Source: UBA2365 sp964594045 (GTDB lineage Bacteria > Bacteroidota > Bacteroidia > Chitinophagales > Saprospiraceae). From it: a stretch of 64,000 bases of DNA. Below, piece by piece: positions 1-9,038 of this stretch (position 1 is the stretch's first letter; each line of letters opens with the position of its first letter). The DNA lies in contig CAZQKR010000013.1 in NCBI GenBank assembly GCA_964594045.1, positions 34,786 through 98,785 on the forward strand. The letters are read 5' to 3'. Position numbers and translations under genes: made by a program. Under the pieces are notes generated by a model, which saw only the letters and a list, made by a program, of their open reading frames with translations, had not been told where the DNA came from and did not search any database.

Positions 1-123
1 TTGAAAGCCAAATACTTCAGCTTTTTTTGGTTCCGTACATTCCGGTACGCAATCCAAAAAAGAGCTTTGCCTTGACTTCCAAGCATATTTTTTCAGCTAT
101 CAAAATAATTATTAAATTACTTC
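1..123 (+). repeat. Hairpin-rich MITE-like repeat, copy A (cut by window edge)
   Basis: The first 101 bases match the reverse complement of 19883-19983 with about 7 differences by eye. The similarity continues more weakly to a terminal motif at 112-123 that matches 10 of 12 bases of the TIR of the other copy. The core folds as T-run/GG (22-30) with CC/A-run (54-61), and CGTAC (34-38) with GTACG (45-49). No reading frame is evident. The left end probably lies outside the window. Confidence 0.75.
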
Positions 124-421
124 ATCTTCAAAAAAGTGCAATAAACCATATCTGCAGTGAACAAAAAGTGTTCACAGTATGTTAAGCACAAGGTTTAATA
201 TAAAAAACCGCTCTGGAAAAACCTGCTTGAAAGACTGAGCTGCGATCAGAATATTAATAAACTGAACATTGAAATGGATCTGAATCCGTTTTTAATTCAA
301 AAAACTCATAATTAAGAAAACATTCTAATTCATTAAATATGCTGACCACATCAGGATCATGGTTAACTGAAATAATACACTCCATTTCAGTCCTGTAAAT
401 GTCAGATAAAGCAATCATCAT
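124..421. other. Intergenic leader of the pyruvate dehydrogenase operon
   Basis: About 300 AT-rich bases between the repeat and aceE with no convincing reading frame. A perfect 7-bp inverted repeat lies at 157-175. No clear TAnnTTTG -7 box was found, so the promoter is not located. Confidence 0.5.
157..175. promoter_or_regulatory. Candidate operator, GTGAACA-N5-TGTTCAC
   Basis: A perfect 19-bp palindrome (7-bp arms, 5-bp spacer AAAAG) about 245 bp before the aceE start. The dyad size suits a dimeric regulator. The regulator is not identified, and the link to aceE rests on position only. Confidence 0.4.
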
Positions 422-3100
422 ATGGACGAAAAAAAACTGAATCAGTCGGAAGAACTGAAAGAGATCGAAAACGGGGAATGGCTCGAATCCCTCCAATATG
501 TGTTGAACACACAAGGTCCTGAAAGAGTCAGGGAACTGCTGGCAACCCTGGATATTTACGCACACAGGGCGGGTGTTGACCTGCCATTTACCGCAAATAC
601 TCCGTATATCAATACGATTCCCGTGGAAGAACAACCGACCTTTCCGGGCGCCAGGGAAACTGAACAGCGACTAAAAAGTATCATCAGATGGAATGCCATG
701 GCCATGGTCGTCAGGGCAAATAAAGAGAGCAATGGCATCGGAGGGCATATCTCAACTTTTGCCTCTGCAGCCACATTGTATGAGGTCGGATTCAATCATT
801 TCTTTAAAGGCAAGGATAATAACAAACCCGGAGATGCCATCTATTTTCAGGGACATTCATCCCCGGGAATATATGCCCGCGCTTTTCTCGAAGGCAGATT
901 GACACAGGAACAACTGGTCAATTTCAGAAGAGAACTCCAACCGGGAGGAGGCCTGTCTTCCTATCCGCACCCATACCTGATGCCGGATTTCTGGGAATTT
1001 CCCACCGTGTCCATGGGTCTTGGACCGATCATGGCCATTTACCAGGCCAGGTTCAAAAGATATCTTATGGACAGAGGCTTACTGGAACCCAATGATACCA
1101 AAGTCTGGGCATTCCTCGGTGATGGAGAGACAGATGAACCTGAAGCGCTGGGAGCGATCTCTCTGGCTGCAAGAGAAAAACTGGACAACCTGATCTTTGT
1201 GATCAACTGCAATCTGCAACGTCTGGATGGTCCGGTCAGAGGCAACAGCAAGGTCATACAGGAACTGGAAACCAATTTCCGCGGTGCCGGATGGAATGTC
1301 ATCAAAGTGATCTGGGGAAGTACCTGGGATCCACTGCTGGAAAAGGACAAATCCGGCAAGCTGATCAAGCGGATGGAAGAATTTGTGGATGGTGAATACC
1401 AGAAAACTTCCGTTGAACCTGGTGCATACGGCCGGGAACACTTCTTTGGCAAGTATCCTGAAACGGCCAAACTGGTGGAAAACCTTTCTGACGAACAACT
1501 GGAACAACTGAAACGTGGTGGTCACGATCCGCTGAAAGTTTATGCCGCATATCATAAAGCGGTCAATCACAAGGGTCAGCCTACGGTCATCCTGGCTAAA
1601 ACCGTCAAAGGTTACGGACTTGGAGAGGCCGGTGAAGGCCGCAATATGACACACGGACAGAAAAAACTGAATGAATTTGAATTGAGGCAGTTCAGGACGA
1701 GGTTCGGAATACCTGTTGCTGATTCAGAGATCGCTGAAGCTCCGTTTTATAAACCTGCAGATGACAGCCCGATCATCAAATACATGAAAGAGCGCAGACA
1801 GGCACTGGGTGGATATATTCCAAGGAGACTGACCAACAATTTACCCGTAAAATCACCCGGAGACATCGTTTTTGAGGAATTTTTAATGGGAACAGACGGG
1901 AGGGAAGTTTCTACAACTATGGTTTTTGTCCGTATCCTGGCTAAATTACTCAAAGAAAAAGAGATCGGTAAACTGATCGTTCCGATCGTTCCTGACGAAG
2001 CCCGTACGTTTGGTATGGAAGCACTTTTCCGGCAGGTAGGAATTTATTCTCACGTAGGTCAGCTGTATGAACCGGTGGATTCGGATAATCTGCTCTACTA
2101 TAAGGAAGCCACTAACGGCCAGATTCTCGAAGAAGGTATCACGGAAGCAGGCTCTATGTCCTCCTTCATCGCTGCCGGGACCGCATACGCGACACATGGC
2201 ATTAATACCATTCCGTTTTTTATCTATTATTCCATGTTTGGAATGCAGAGGATCGGAGACCTGGTCTGGGCTGCCGCAGACATGAAGGCAAAAGGTTTCA
2301 TGATCGGAGCAACTTCAGGGAGAACCACACTTGCCGGCGAAGGACTCCAGCATCAGGACGGACAAAGTCATGTTCTGGCTTACGGCGTTCCGAATCTCAA
2401 ATGTTACGATCCCACATTCGCCTATGAACTGGCTGTGATCATACAGGATGGATTGTACCGTATGTATGAAAAACAGGAAAACTGTTTCTATTACATCACC
2501 GTGATGAACGAAAATTATGTACAGCCCGCCATTCCTAAAGAAGTCAATAAAGAAGGCATCCTGAATGGTATGTACAAATTCAGGGCATCCAAAAAGAGAT
2601 CTCAGGCCAAGGCTCATCTGATGGGCAGCGGTGCCATATTGAACGAAGTGATCAAAGCAGCAGACGTCCTGGAAACCGAATATGGCGTTGCAGCAGACAT
2701 CTGGAGTGTGACCAGTTACAAGGAATTGCACCTTGATGCAACCGAAACAGAAAGATGGAACATGCTGAATCCTGATAAAAAAGCGATGACTCCTTATATC
2801 GAAAAGATCACAAAAGGTGAAACCGGTGTCTTTATCTCTGCTTCTGATTATCTGCAGATCCTGGGAGATTCCATTTCAAAATGGTTGCCTGGTCCTTTGC
2901 ACTCTTTAGGTACCTTTGGATTTGGCAGGAGTGAAACCAGGGAAAGTTTACGAGACTTTTTTGAGGTTGATGCAAAACATATCGTATATGCAACTTTGCA
3001 TTCGCTGGCCAAAGAAGGGAAAATATCCAAAGATGTGCTCAAAAAAGCGAGGAAACAACTGGCCATCAATGCTGACAAACCAAATCCGTTCAAAGCTTAA
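422..3100 (+). CDS. aceE: Pyruvate dehydrogenase E1, homodimeric type
   Basis: The 892-residue protein has the length and architecture of the AceE-type homodimeric E1. It decarboxylates pyruvate with thiamine diphosphate and passes the acetyl group to the lipoyl arm of E2. The TPP/Mg motif is visible as GDGETDEP (233-240), followed by NLIFVINCNLQRLDG around 256-270; the N-terminal half also shows the family block GHISTFASAATLYEVGFNHF. The ATG at 422 is chosen because the family N-terminus (a charged stretch, then EWLESLQYVL) follows directly. It is the first gene of an E1-E2-E3 operon, with the E2 start 12 bases after the stop. A cytoplasmic enzyme feeding acetyl-CoA to the TCA cycle. Confidence 0.97.
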   Translation: MDEKKLNQSEELKEIENGEWLESLQYVLNTQGPERVRELLATLDIYAHRAGVDLPFTANTPYINTIPVEEQPTFPGARETEQRLKSIIRWNAMAMVVRANKESNGIGGHISTFASAATLYEVGFNHFFKGKDNNKPGDAIYFQGHSSPGIYARAFLEGRLTQEQLVNFRRELQPGGGLSSYPHPYLMPDFWEFPTVSMGLGPIMAIYQARFKRYLMDRGLLEPNDTKVWAFLGDGETDEPEALGAISLAAREKLDNLIFVINCNLQRLDGPVRGNSKVIQELETNFRGAGWNVIKVIWGSTWDPLLEKDKSGKLIKRMEEFVDGEYQKTSVEPGAYGREHFFGKYPETAKLVENLSDEQLEQLKRGGHDPLKVYAAYHKAVNHKGQPTVILAKTVKGYGLGEAGEGRNMTHGQKKLNEFELRQFRTRFGIPVADSEIAEAPFYKPADDSPIIKYMKERRQALGGYIPRRLTNNLPVKSPGDIVFEEFLMGTDGREVSTTMVFVRILAKLLKEKEIGKLIVPIVPDEARTFGMEALFRQVGIYSHVGQLYEPVDSDNLLYYKEATNGQILEEGITEAGSMSSFIAAGTAYATHGINTIPFFIYYSMFGMQRIGDLVWAAADMKAKGFMIGATSGRTTLAGEGLQHQDGQSHVLAYGVPNLKCYDPTFAYELAVIIQDGLYRMYEKQENCFYYITVMNENYVQPAIPKEVNKEGILNGMYKFRASKKRSQAKAHLMGSGAILNEVIKAADVLETEYGVAADIWSVTSYKELHLDATETERWNMLNPDKKAMTPYIEKITKGETGVFISASDYLQILGDSISKWLPGPLHSLGTFGFGRSETRESLRDFFEVDAKHIVYATLHSLAKEGKISKDVLKKARKQLAINADKPNPFKA

Positions 3101-3112
3101 TCTGTATTGAAT

Positions 3113-4777
3113 ATGATCGTTGAAATAAAACTTCCCGAATTGGGAGAAAATATAGCCCAGGCGCAGGTCACCACGGTTCTGGTGAAAGAGGGCGATGCTG
3201 TAGCCAAAGATCAGGTCATCGTTGAGATTGAAACCGATAAAGCCGTCATCGAAGTTCCTTCCGAAGTGGATGGCATCGTGAAAAAAGTATTCATTTCAGA
3301 TGGAGAAAAGGTAAATATCGGGGCTACCCTCATTTCAGTGGATACGGCCACTGCAGGCTCAGGTGTTTTAAAGGCTCAGGAACCAAAGCCGGAGCCTAAA
3401 ACTGAGGTTAAAGCTCCTGTTGTCCCGGAAAGCAAACCGGAAGCAGTGAAAACAGCCTCTGTTCCTGGTGAAACCAATATCATGGAGATGACCATCCCGT
3501 TCCTCGGTGAAGGTATCGAAAAGGCACAGATCACACAGGTCTTCGTGGCTAATGGACAAACGGTCAAAGTAGATCAGGCCATACTCGAGATGGAAACGGA
3601 TAAGGCAACACTTGAGCTGCCCACAGAATACAACGGAGTAGTCAGGGAGATCCGCTTCAAGCAAGGCGACTACGCCAGCGTAGGCCAGGTTTATATGCTG
3701 CTGGAAACCACTGAGGTGAAGAGGATGGAAGAGATACCGGTGCTCGAACCACTGCAGGTAGTTGCAGAGCGGCAAGAACCTGTTGTCAGCATACCGGCTG
3801 CAGACAAAGATGTATCTTTAAATCTTCCCCACCTTCCGACTCATTTGAATCCGGGCAAAATTGCACCGGCAGCGCCAAGTGTTCGTGGTTTTGCAAGGCA
3901 GATCGGAGTGGATATCAACGCAGTTCCGGGTTCAGGACCTGGTGGCAGAATATCCATGGATGATGTCAAAGCCTATTCCAAGGCTTTGCATGAAAGCTAT
4001 TCATCCAGACCAGCGCAATCGGGATTTGCTCCCGGCATTGTTGCCGAAACTCTGCCTGATTTCAGCAAATGGGGTGAGATCCGGGTTGAGGACATGAATA
4101 ATATAAGGAGAAAAACAGCCGAACACCTCAGTTTTGCATGGGCTACGGTGCCTCAGGTGACCCAGTTCGATAAAGCTGATATCACCAGGCTGGAAGAAAC
4201 GAGAAAGAAATTTTCTGCTGAAACTGAAAAAGCAGGCAGCGGAAAGCTGACCGTAACCGCGATCCTGTTGAAGATCATTGCAATCGCACTGAAGAAGTTT
4301 CCGCAGTTCAATTCCAGTATCGATATGGAAAACAAGCAGGTGATCTATAAATCTTACTACCATATTGGTGTAGCGGTGGATACAGATCGCGGACTCATCG
4401 TTCCGGTCATCAGGGATGTGGACAAAAAAAGCATTTTTGAACTTTCCGGTGAACTGAATGAGATCGCTTTGAAAGCGCGCAACCGGAAGATCGGTCTTGA
4501 AGACCTTCAGGGAGGGAATTTTACGATCAGTAATCTTGGAGGTCTTGGCGGAACATCATTTACCCCGATTGTGAATACACCAGAGGTGGCTATTTTGGGT
4601 GTATCCAGAGCAAGTTTTGAACCGGTACTGGAAAATGGTCAGTTTGTACCACGGATGATGCTTCCGCTTTCATTGAGTTATGATCACAGGATCATTGATG
4701 GCGCCGATGCAGTCAGATTTACAAGATGGATCTGTTCAGCGTTGGAAGACCCGATGGTGATCGCCATGCATAATTAA
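3113..4777 (+). CDS. aceF: Dihydrolipoamide acetyltransferase (PDH E2), two lipoyl domains
   Basis: The 554-residue E2 core subunit. Two lipoyl domains carry the swinging-arm lysine in EIETDKAVIE (K43) and EMETDKATLE (K164). A linker rich in Pro, Glu and Lys follows each. A peripheral subunit-binding domain lies at about 250-290 (SVRGFARQIGVDINAVPGSG), then the catalytic acyltransferase domain, whose HRxxDG active-site motif is in SYDHRIIDGADA near the C-terminus. The start is set at ATG 3113, giving MIVEIKLPELGENI; a TTG two codons upstream is also in frame but less likely. Sits between E1 and E3 in one operon. Confidence 0.96.
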   Translation: MIVEIKLPELGENIAQAQVTTVLVKEGDAVAKDQVIVEIETDKAVIEVPSEVDGIVKKVFISDGEKVNIGATLISVDTATAGSGVLKAQEPKPEPKTEVKAPVVPESKPEAVKTASVPGETNIMEMTIPFLGEGIEKAQITQVFVANGQTVKVDQAILEMETDKATLELPTEYNGVVREIRFKQGDYASVGQVYMLLETTEVKRMEEIPVLEPLQVVAERQEPVVSIPAADKDVSLNLPHLPTHLNPGKIAPAAPSVRGFARQIGVDINAVPGSGPGGRISMDDVKAYSKALHESYSSRPAQSGFAPGIVAETLPDFSKWGEIRVEDMNNIRRKTAEHLSFAWATVPQVTQFDKADITRLEETRKKFSAETEKAGSGKLTVTAILLKIIAIALKKFPQFNSSIDMENKQVIYKSYYHIGVAVDTDRGLIVPVIRDVDKKSIFELSGELNEIALKARNRKIGLEDLQGGNFTISNLGGLGGTSFTPIVNTPEVAILGVSRASFEPVLENGQFVPRMMLPLSLSYDHRIIDGADAVRFTRWICSALEDPMVIAMHN

Positions 4778-4795
4778 CATCAAAAACTGGTAACG

Positions 4796-6205
4796 ATGTC
4801 TGAAAATAAACAAGTGGTCGTGATCGGAGCTGGTCCGGGCGGTTATACTGCCGCCTTCCTGGCTGCTGACAGAGGAATGGATGTAACTTTGATCGACAAG
4901 CGATCCAATCCAGGTGGTGTGTGTCTTTATGAAGGATGTATTCCATCAAAGGCATTGCTCCACGTTTCCAAATTGCTGGATGAAGCGAAACATGCCACTG
5001 ACTGGGGAATCACCTTTTCAAAACCTCAGATCGATCTGGATAGATTGCGAAGTTTCAAGGATTCAGTGATCGGGAAACTGACTTCCGGAACAGGCCAGCT
5101 GGTCAAACAAAGAAAAATCAACTACATACAGGGAACAGCCAGTTTCACGGGCAATCAAAAGCTTGTTGTTAAAAAAACGGATGGGACGGAAACAGAGATC
5201 CTTTATTCCAAAGTGATCCTCGCTACCGGATCAGAAGTGGTCAGAATTCCCGGGCTTTGGCTGGAATCTGACAGGATGATCGATTCAAGTGGTGCACTGG
5301 AACTTAAAGATATTCCGGAAACCATGTTGGTCATAGGTGGTGGTGTGATCGGTCTTGAAATGGCCAATGTATACAGTTCACTGGGTTCAAAGGTAAGTGT
5401 GGTGGAAATGATGCCACAACTCATCCCGGGAGCGGACAGCGACCTGGTCAGTGTCCTGAGCAGAAGCCTGAAACCACGGATGGAAAAGATCATGCTCGAA
5501 ACCAGTGTGCAAAAAATAGAAGAGACAGAAAATGGACTGAAGGTTACCTTTGGAGGAAAACATTCCGGTGAAATAGTTTACAGCAAAGTCCTGATGTCCG
5601 TTGGCAGGAGGCCCGTGACCAAAGGCCTGGGGTTGGAGAATACCAGGATACAGTTGGATGAAAAAGGCTTTGTGAAAGTCAACGGATCCATGCAAACCGA
5701 TGATCCGGATATCCTGGCAATCGGCGATATCGTTGGTAACCCCATGTTGGCTCATAAGGCATCATCTGAAGCAAAAGTTGCGGTGGATATCCTTTCAGGA
5801 AAGAAAGCAGCTTTTGAGCCGGCAGGTATTCCCTCTGTGGTATACACCGATCCCGAAGTTGCCTGGGTAGGATTGACCGAACAATATGCTGCTGAACAGG
5901 GGATTGATATGGAGATCCAGAAGTTTCCCTGGGTGGCTAGCGGAAGGGCTGTTTCCATGGACAGAAAGGATGGAGTGACCAAGGTGTTGGCTGATCCGGT
6001 CAGCAAAAGGATACTCGGAGTCGGGATCACAGGACCCGGAGCAGGGGAAATGATCGCTGAAGCCACGCTCGCAATCGAAATGGCAGCTACAGTGAATGAT
6101 CTGTCGATGACCATTCATGCGCATCCGACGTTATCCGAAACGGTCATGGAGACCGCTGAGATGTTCCATGGAGAAAGCACACATATATTCAAACCAAAAG
6201 CATAA
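4796..6205 (+). CDS. lpdA: Dihydrolipoyl dehydrogenase (E3)
   Basis: A 469-residue flavoprotein disulfide reductase that reoxidises the E2 dihydrolipoyl group with NAD+. The FAD Rossmann motif VIGAGPGGYTAAFLA is at the N-terminus. The redox-active disulfide is CLYEGC (C43, C48). The NAD-binding motif VIGGGVIGLEMANV lies mid-protein, and the C-terminal dimer motif HAHPTLSETVMETAEM carries the catalytic His. Starts 18 bases after aceF and completes the PDH operon; E3 may also serve other 2-oxoacid dehydrogenases. Length and motifs are normal. Confidence 0.97.
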   Translation: MSENKQVVVIGAGPGGYTAAFLAADRGMDVTLIDKRSNPGGVCLYEGCIPSKALLHVSKLLDEAKHATDWGITFSKPQIDLDRLRSFKDSVIGKLTSGTGQLVKQRKINYIQGTASFTGNQKLVVKKTDGTETEILYSKVILATGSEVVRIPGLWLESDRMIDSSGALELKDIPETMLVIGGGVIGLEMANVYSSLGSKVSVVEMMPQLIPGADSDLVSVLSRSLKPRMEKIMLETSVQKIEETENGLKVTFGGKHSGEIVYSKVLMSVGRRPVTKGLGLENTRIQLDEKGFVKVNGSMQTDDPDILAIGDIVGNPMLAHKASSEAKVAVDILSGKKAAFEPAGIPSVVYTDPEVAWVGLTEQYAAEQGIDMEIQKFPWVASGRAVSMDRKDGVTKVLADPVSKRILGVGITGPGAGEMIAEATLAIEMAATVNDLSMTIHAHPTLSETVMETAEMFHGESTHIFKPKA

Positions 6206-6372
6206 GCTCAGTTTTTTGGATGCCATAAACGAAAGCTTCCTGATCTAAAGGATCAAATTCCTACTTACGCGGGTTAAAATTCCCGTTAAATCTGATACAG
6301 CGGCTTAAATCCCGGTGTTAAAAAAGTTATTTCCTGAAATAATATTCCAATTTTGCATTTTAATTTTCTGGA
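6206..6372. other. Short intergenic gap after lpdA
   Basis: 167 bases with a weak CGGG/CCCG hairpin (about 6270-6285) and no clear T-run. It probably holds the end of the PDH transcript and the promoter of the transporter. A TTTTG-containing near-match to a -7 box lies just before 6357, too weak to call. Confidence 0.3.
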
Positions 6373-8004
6373 ATGATAAAATCGCTGATCGATAATCCTA
6401 TAATGCTGCTGTTCCTGGTCATAGCCATAGGTTATTGGATAGGCACCATACGGATCTTTGGCACCAACCTCGGTGTTTCTGCCGTATTGTTCATAGGATT
6501 GATCTTTGGAGGCATCTCGCCTGATCTGAAAATCGATGAGATCATCATATTCCTGGGCTTGACCATATTCGTTTACTCCATAGGCCTGAGCAGCGCGCCA
6601 AGCTTTTTCAGCACCATAAGGCAACGCGGAGCCAATGATATTTACCTCATCATCGCAATGGCCATTTTGCCTGCTTTCATCAGTATAGGACTGGGCTACC
6701 TGTTTCAGTTCAACAATGTGATCGTCAGCAGTATGTTCGCGGGCAGCAGTACCAATACACCGGCTCTGGCCAGCGTACTGGATGCGATCAAGAATTCAGG
6801 AGGTTCACAGGAAGTATTGAACTCGTTGAGCAACAGTGCTGTTGTGGGATATTCGCTGACCTATCCTATGGGGATCATCGGTGTAATGCTGGCGCTGGCA
6901 TTGATCACAAAAGTGCTGAAAATAGATTTCAGGGCTGAAGAGAAACTGCTCAAAAAGGATTATCCCATCAAACAGGAGATCGTCACGGTCACCATTTTGG
7001 TCACCAAACCGGAAATGGAAGGTGTCACCATCCGGGATATCAAGAAAAAGCACAACTGGAAAGTCGTTTTTGGCCGCTTCAAACGTAATGACAAGGTGGA
7101 ACTCAGCTCATGGGATACGAGTTTTGAGATCGGGGACAAAATTGTAGTGGTAGGAGACAGGGATGTAATTGATGATGTGGAGCGCGTTTTGGGTGAACGG
7201 AATACGGACAATATTGAAGTGGCACAAAGCGAATATGTCAATAAAAGGATTTTTGTGACCAACCCGGATATAGCAGGAGAAAAACTCGTTTCGCTCAATC
7301 TATATGAAAGGTTTTCTGCGATCATAACACGGATCAGAAGAGGTGACCTGGATCTGCTGGCAACGAACAACACGCGGCTTGAACTGGGTGATCAGGTGCT
7401 TTTTATTTCACGGAGGAGAGATATTGACAAGATATCAGCCCTTTTCGGCGATTCATTTGAGGCCCTGGGCAAGGTCAATCTGCTTTCTTTTGGCCTTGGG
7501 ATGGCGTTGGGATTGCTTTTGGGCATGGTCACCATCACTTTGCCGGGAGAAATATCCGTAAAACTTGGTATGGCCGGCGGACCGATCATCATTGCACTTA
7601 TCCTGGGTTCGCTGAGAAGAACCGGTCCTATTGTCTGGACTTTGCCACACAGTGCGAATACCACGCTGAGGCAAATTGGTCTGATCCTCTTGCTGGCAGG
7701 TATCGGGATCAATTCAGGGCATACCTTTTTTCAGATGCTGATGAGCGGAGAAGGGTATTTTATATTGCTTGCCGGATTTATCATCAGTTTTTTAACGTCC
7801 ATTATGTTTTTGCTGATCGGTTACCGTTTCATGAAAATACCTTACAGCATCCTGACCGGAATGGTTGCACAACATCCGGCTATTCTGGATATGAGCATTG
7901 AAAAGATAGGCAATAAACTTCCTGTCGTGGGTTATCTTCTGGCTTTACCCATTTCATTGATTTTCAAGATCATTCTGGCGCAGGTACTGTTCAATCTGAT
8001 GTAG
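6373..8004 (+). CDS. AspT/YidE/YbjL-family transporter with two TrkA-C domains
   Basis: A 543-residue inner-membrane protein with the layout of the aspartate:alanine exchanger family. Hydrophobic helices occupy about 1-180, including a G-S-S-T-N-T-P-A-L-A substrate-path segment. Two soluble RCK/TrkA-C-like domains follow at about 205-370 (each with the phrase E/L-G-D-x-V/I-V/L-V/F), then a second membrane half to the C-terminus with the family phrase GHTFF. Known members exchange amino or dicarboxylic acids or are uncharacterised; the substrate here is unknown. Convergent with obgE, with only 11 bases between the stops. Confidence 0.88.
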   Translation: MIKSLIDNPIMLLFLVIAIGYWIGTIRIFGTNLGVSAVLFIGLIFGGISPDLKIDEIIIFLGLTIFVYSIGLSSAPSFFSTIRQRGANDIYLIIAMAILPAFISIGLGYLFQFNNVIVSSMFAGSSTNTPALASVLDAIKNSGGSQEVLNSLSNSAVVGYSLTYPMGIIGVMLALALITKVLKIDFRAEEKLLKKDYPIKQEIVTVTILVTKPEMEGVTIRDIKKKHNWKVVFGRFKRNDKVELSSWDTSFEIGDKIVVVGDRDVIDDVERVLGERNTDNIEVAQSEYVNKRIFVTNPDIAGEKLVSLNLYERFSAIITRIRRGDLDLLATNNTRLELGDQVLFISRRRDIDKISALFGDSFEALGKVNLLSFGLGMALGLLLGMVTITLPGEISVKLGMAGGPIIIALILGSLRRTGPIVWTLPHSANTTLRQIGLILLLAGIGINSGHTFFQMLMSGEGYFILLAGFIISFLTSIMFLLIGYRFMKIPYSILTGMVAQHPAILDMSIEKIGNKLPVVGYLLALPISLIFKIILAQVLFNLM

Positions 8005-8015
8005 CCAAATGCAGA

Positions 8016-9011
8016 TCAGCTGTTCAGCATTTTCCACAGTGCATCCTTCAGTTCGACCAGACCTTTGCCCGAAACTGCCGAGAAAAAGTGATAAGGCACT
8101 CCGCCGAAATCGAATTCCCTGCTCAGCATATCCGCAAGGTCATCATCGATCAGATCCGCCTTGGAGATTCCAACCAACCTCGGTTTGTCCGTCAGTTCCG
8201 GGTTGAACAGTTCCAGTTCTCTCAACAGCACCCTGTATTCCTTGTTGATGTCTTCCGCTTCTGCCGAAATGACGAACAACAGCACGGAATTCCTTTCGAT
8301 GTGTTTGAGAAACTGCAATCCCAGTCCTTTACCTGCGTGCGCATTTTCAATGATACCCGGGATATCAGCCATGATGAACGATCTCGAGTCGCGGTAGGAA
8401 ACGATGCCGAGGTTGGGAGTCAGGGTGGTGAACGGATAGTTGGCTATCTCCGGTTTTGCGGCGGTGATGGAAGACAGCAGGGTGGATTTTCCGGCATTGG
8501 GAAATCCGACCAGGCCAACATCCGCCAGAATTTTCAGTTCGAGTATCCGGTAGCCTTCTTCTCCGGGCTCTCCCGGTTGTGCATATCGCGGCGCCTGGTT
8601 GGTTGCGGATTTGAAGTTGGTATTACCCAATCCGCCGCGGCCGCCTTTCATCAGAATTCTGGTTTCATCGTGTTCGGTAACCTCCATCAGGATCTCACCG
8701 GTATCGGAGTCTTTCACAACTGTTCCGCAAGGCACTTCGATGATGACATCTTCGCCGAATGCGCCGGTCATATTATTACCAGAACCTGAAACTCCGTGTC
8801 CCGCTTTGATGTGTTTTCTGTATTTCAGTGACAATAAAGTCCATAGCTGGGCATTGGCTTTGAGGATGATATGGCCGCCGCGGCCTCCGTCGCCCCCGTC
8901 CGGTCCGCCCCTGGGATTTTTCTTTTCCCTGAGAAAATGCGCTGATCCGGCCCCGCCATTTCCGCTCTGACACCAGATCTTCACATAGTCGATAAAATTC
9001 CTTTCTGACAT
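8016..9011 (-). CDS. obgE: Obg-family GTPase
   Basis: A 331-residue essential GTPase linked in known members to 50S ribosome assembly and stress control. The glycine-rich Obg fold is N-terminal (GGDGGRGGHIILKA). The G domain shows G1 GFPNAGKS, G3 DIPGIIE and a G4-like SKAD. Length ends soon after the G domain, so the C-terminal OCT domain of some Obg proteins is absent, as is usual in Bacteroidota. ATG 9011 (MSERNFIDYVKIWCQSGNGG) fits the family N-terminus, and a -7 box sits 20 bases upstream. Confidence 0.96.
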   Translation of the reverse strand: MSERNFIDYVKIWCQSGNGGAGSAHFLREKKNPRGGPDGGDGGRGGHIILKANAQLWTLLSLKYRKHIKAGHGVSGSGNNMTGAFGEDVIIEVPCGTVVKDSDTGEILMEVTEHDETRILMKGGRGGLGNTNFKSATNQAPRYAQPGEPGEEGYRILELKILADVGLVGFPNAGKSTLLSSITAAKPEIANYPFTTLTPNLGIVSYRDSRSFIMADIPGIIENAHAGKGLGLQFLKHIERNSVLLFVISAEAEDINKEYRVLLRELELFNPELTDKPRLVGISKADLIDDDLADMLSREFDFGGVPYHFFSAVSGKGLVELKDALWKMLNS

Positions 9012-9030
9012 TCCTAAAATGATTGTGGGG

Positions 9031-9038
9031 CAAAGGTA
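9031..9038 (-). promoter_or_regulatory. -7 promoter box of obgE (TACCTTTG)
   Basis: Read on the minus strand this is an exact TAnnTTTG Bacteroidota -7 element, ending 19 bases before the obgE ATG. The predicted transcript leader would be about 12-14 bases. The -33 element is not clear. Confidence 0.5.

Noticed and set aside
254..634. Minus-strand open frame of 126 codons overlapping the aceE start
   Set aside because: It lies largely antisense to a certain gene and has no family-like sequence.
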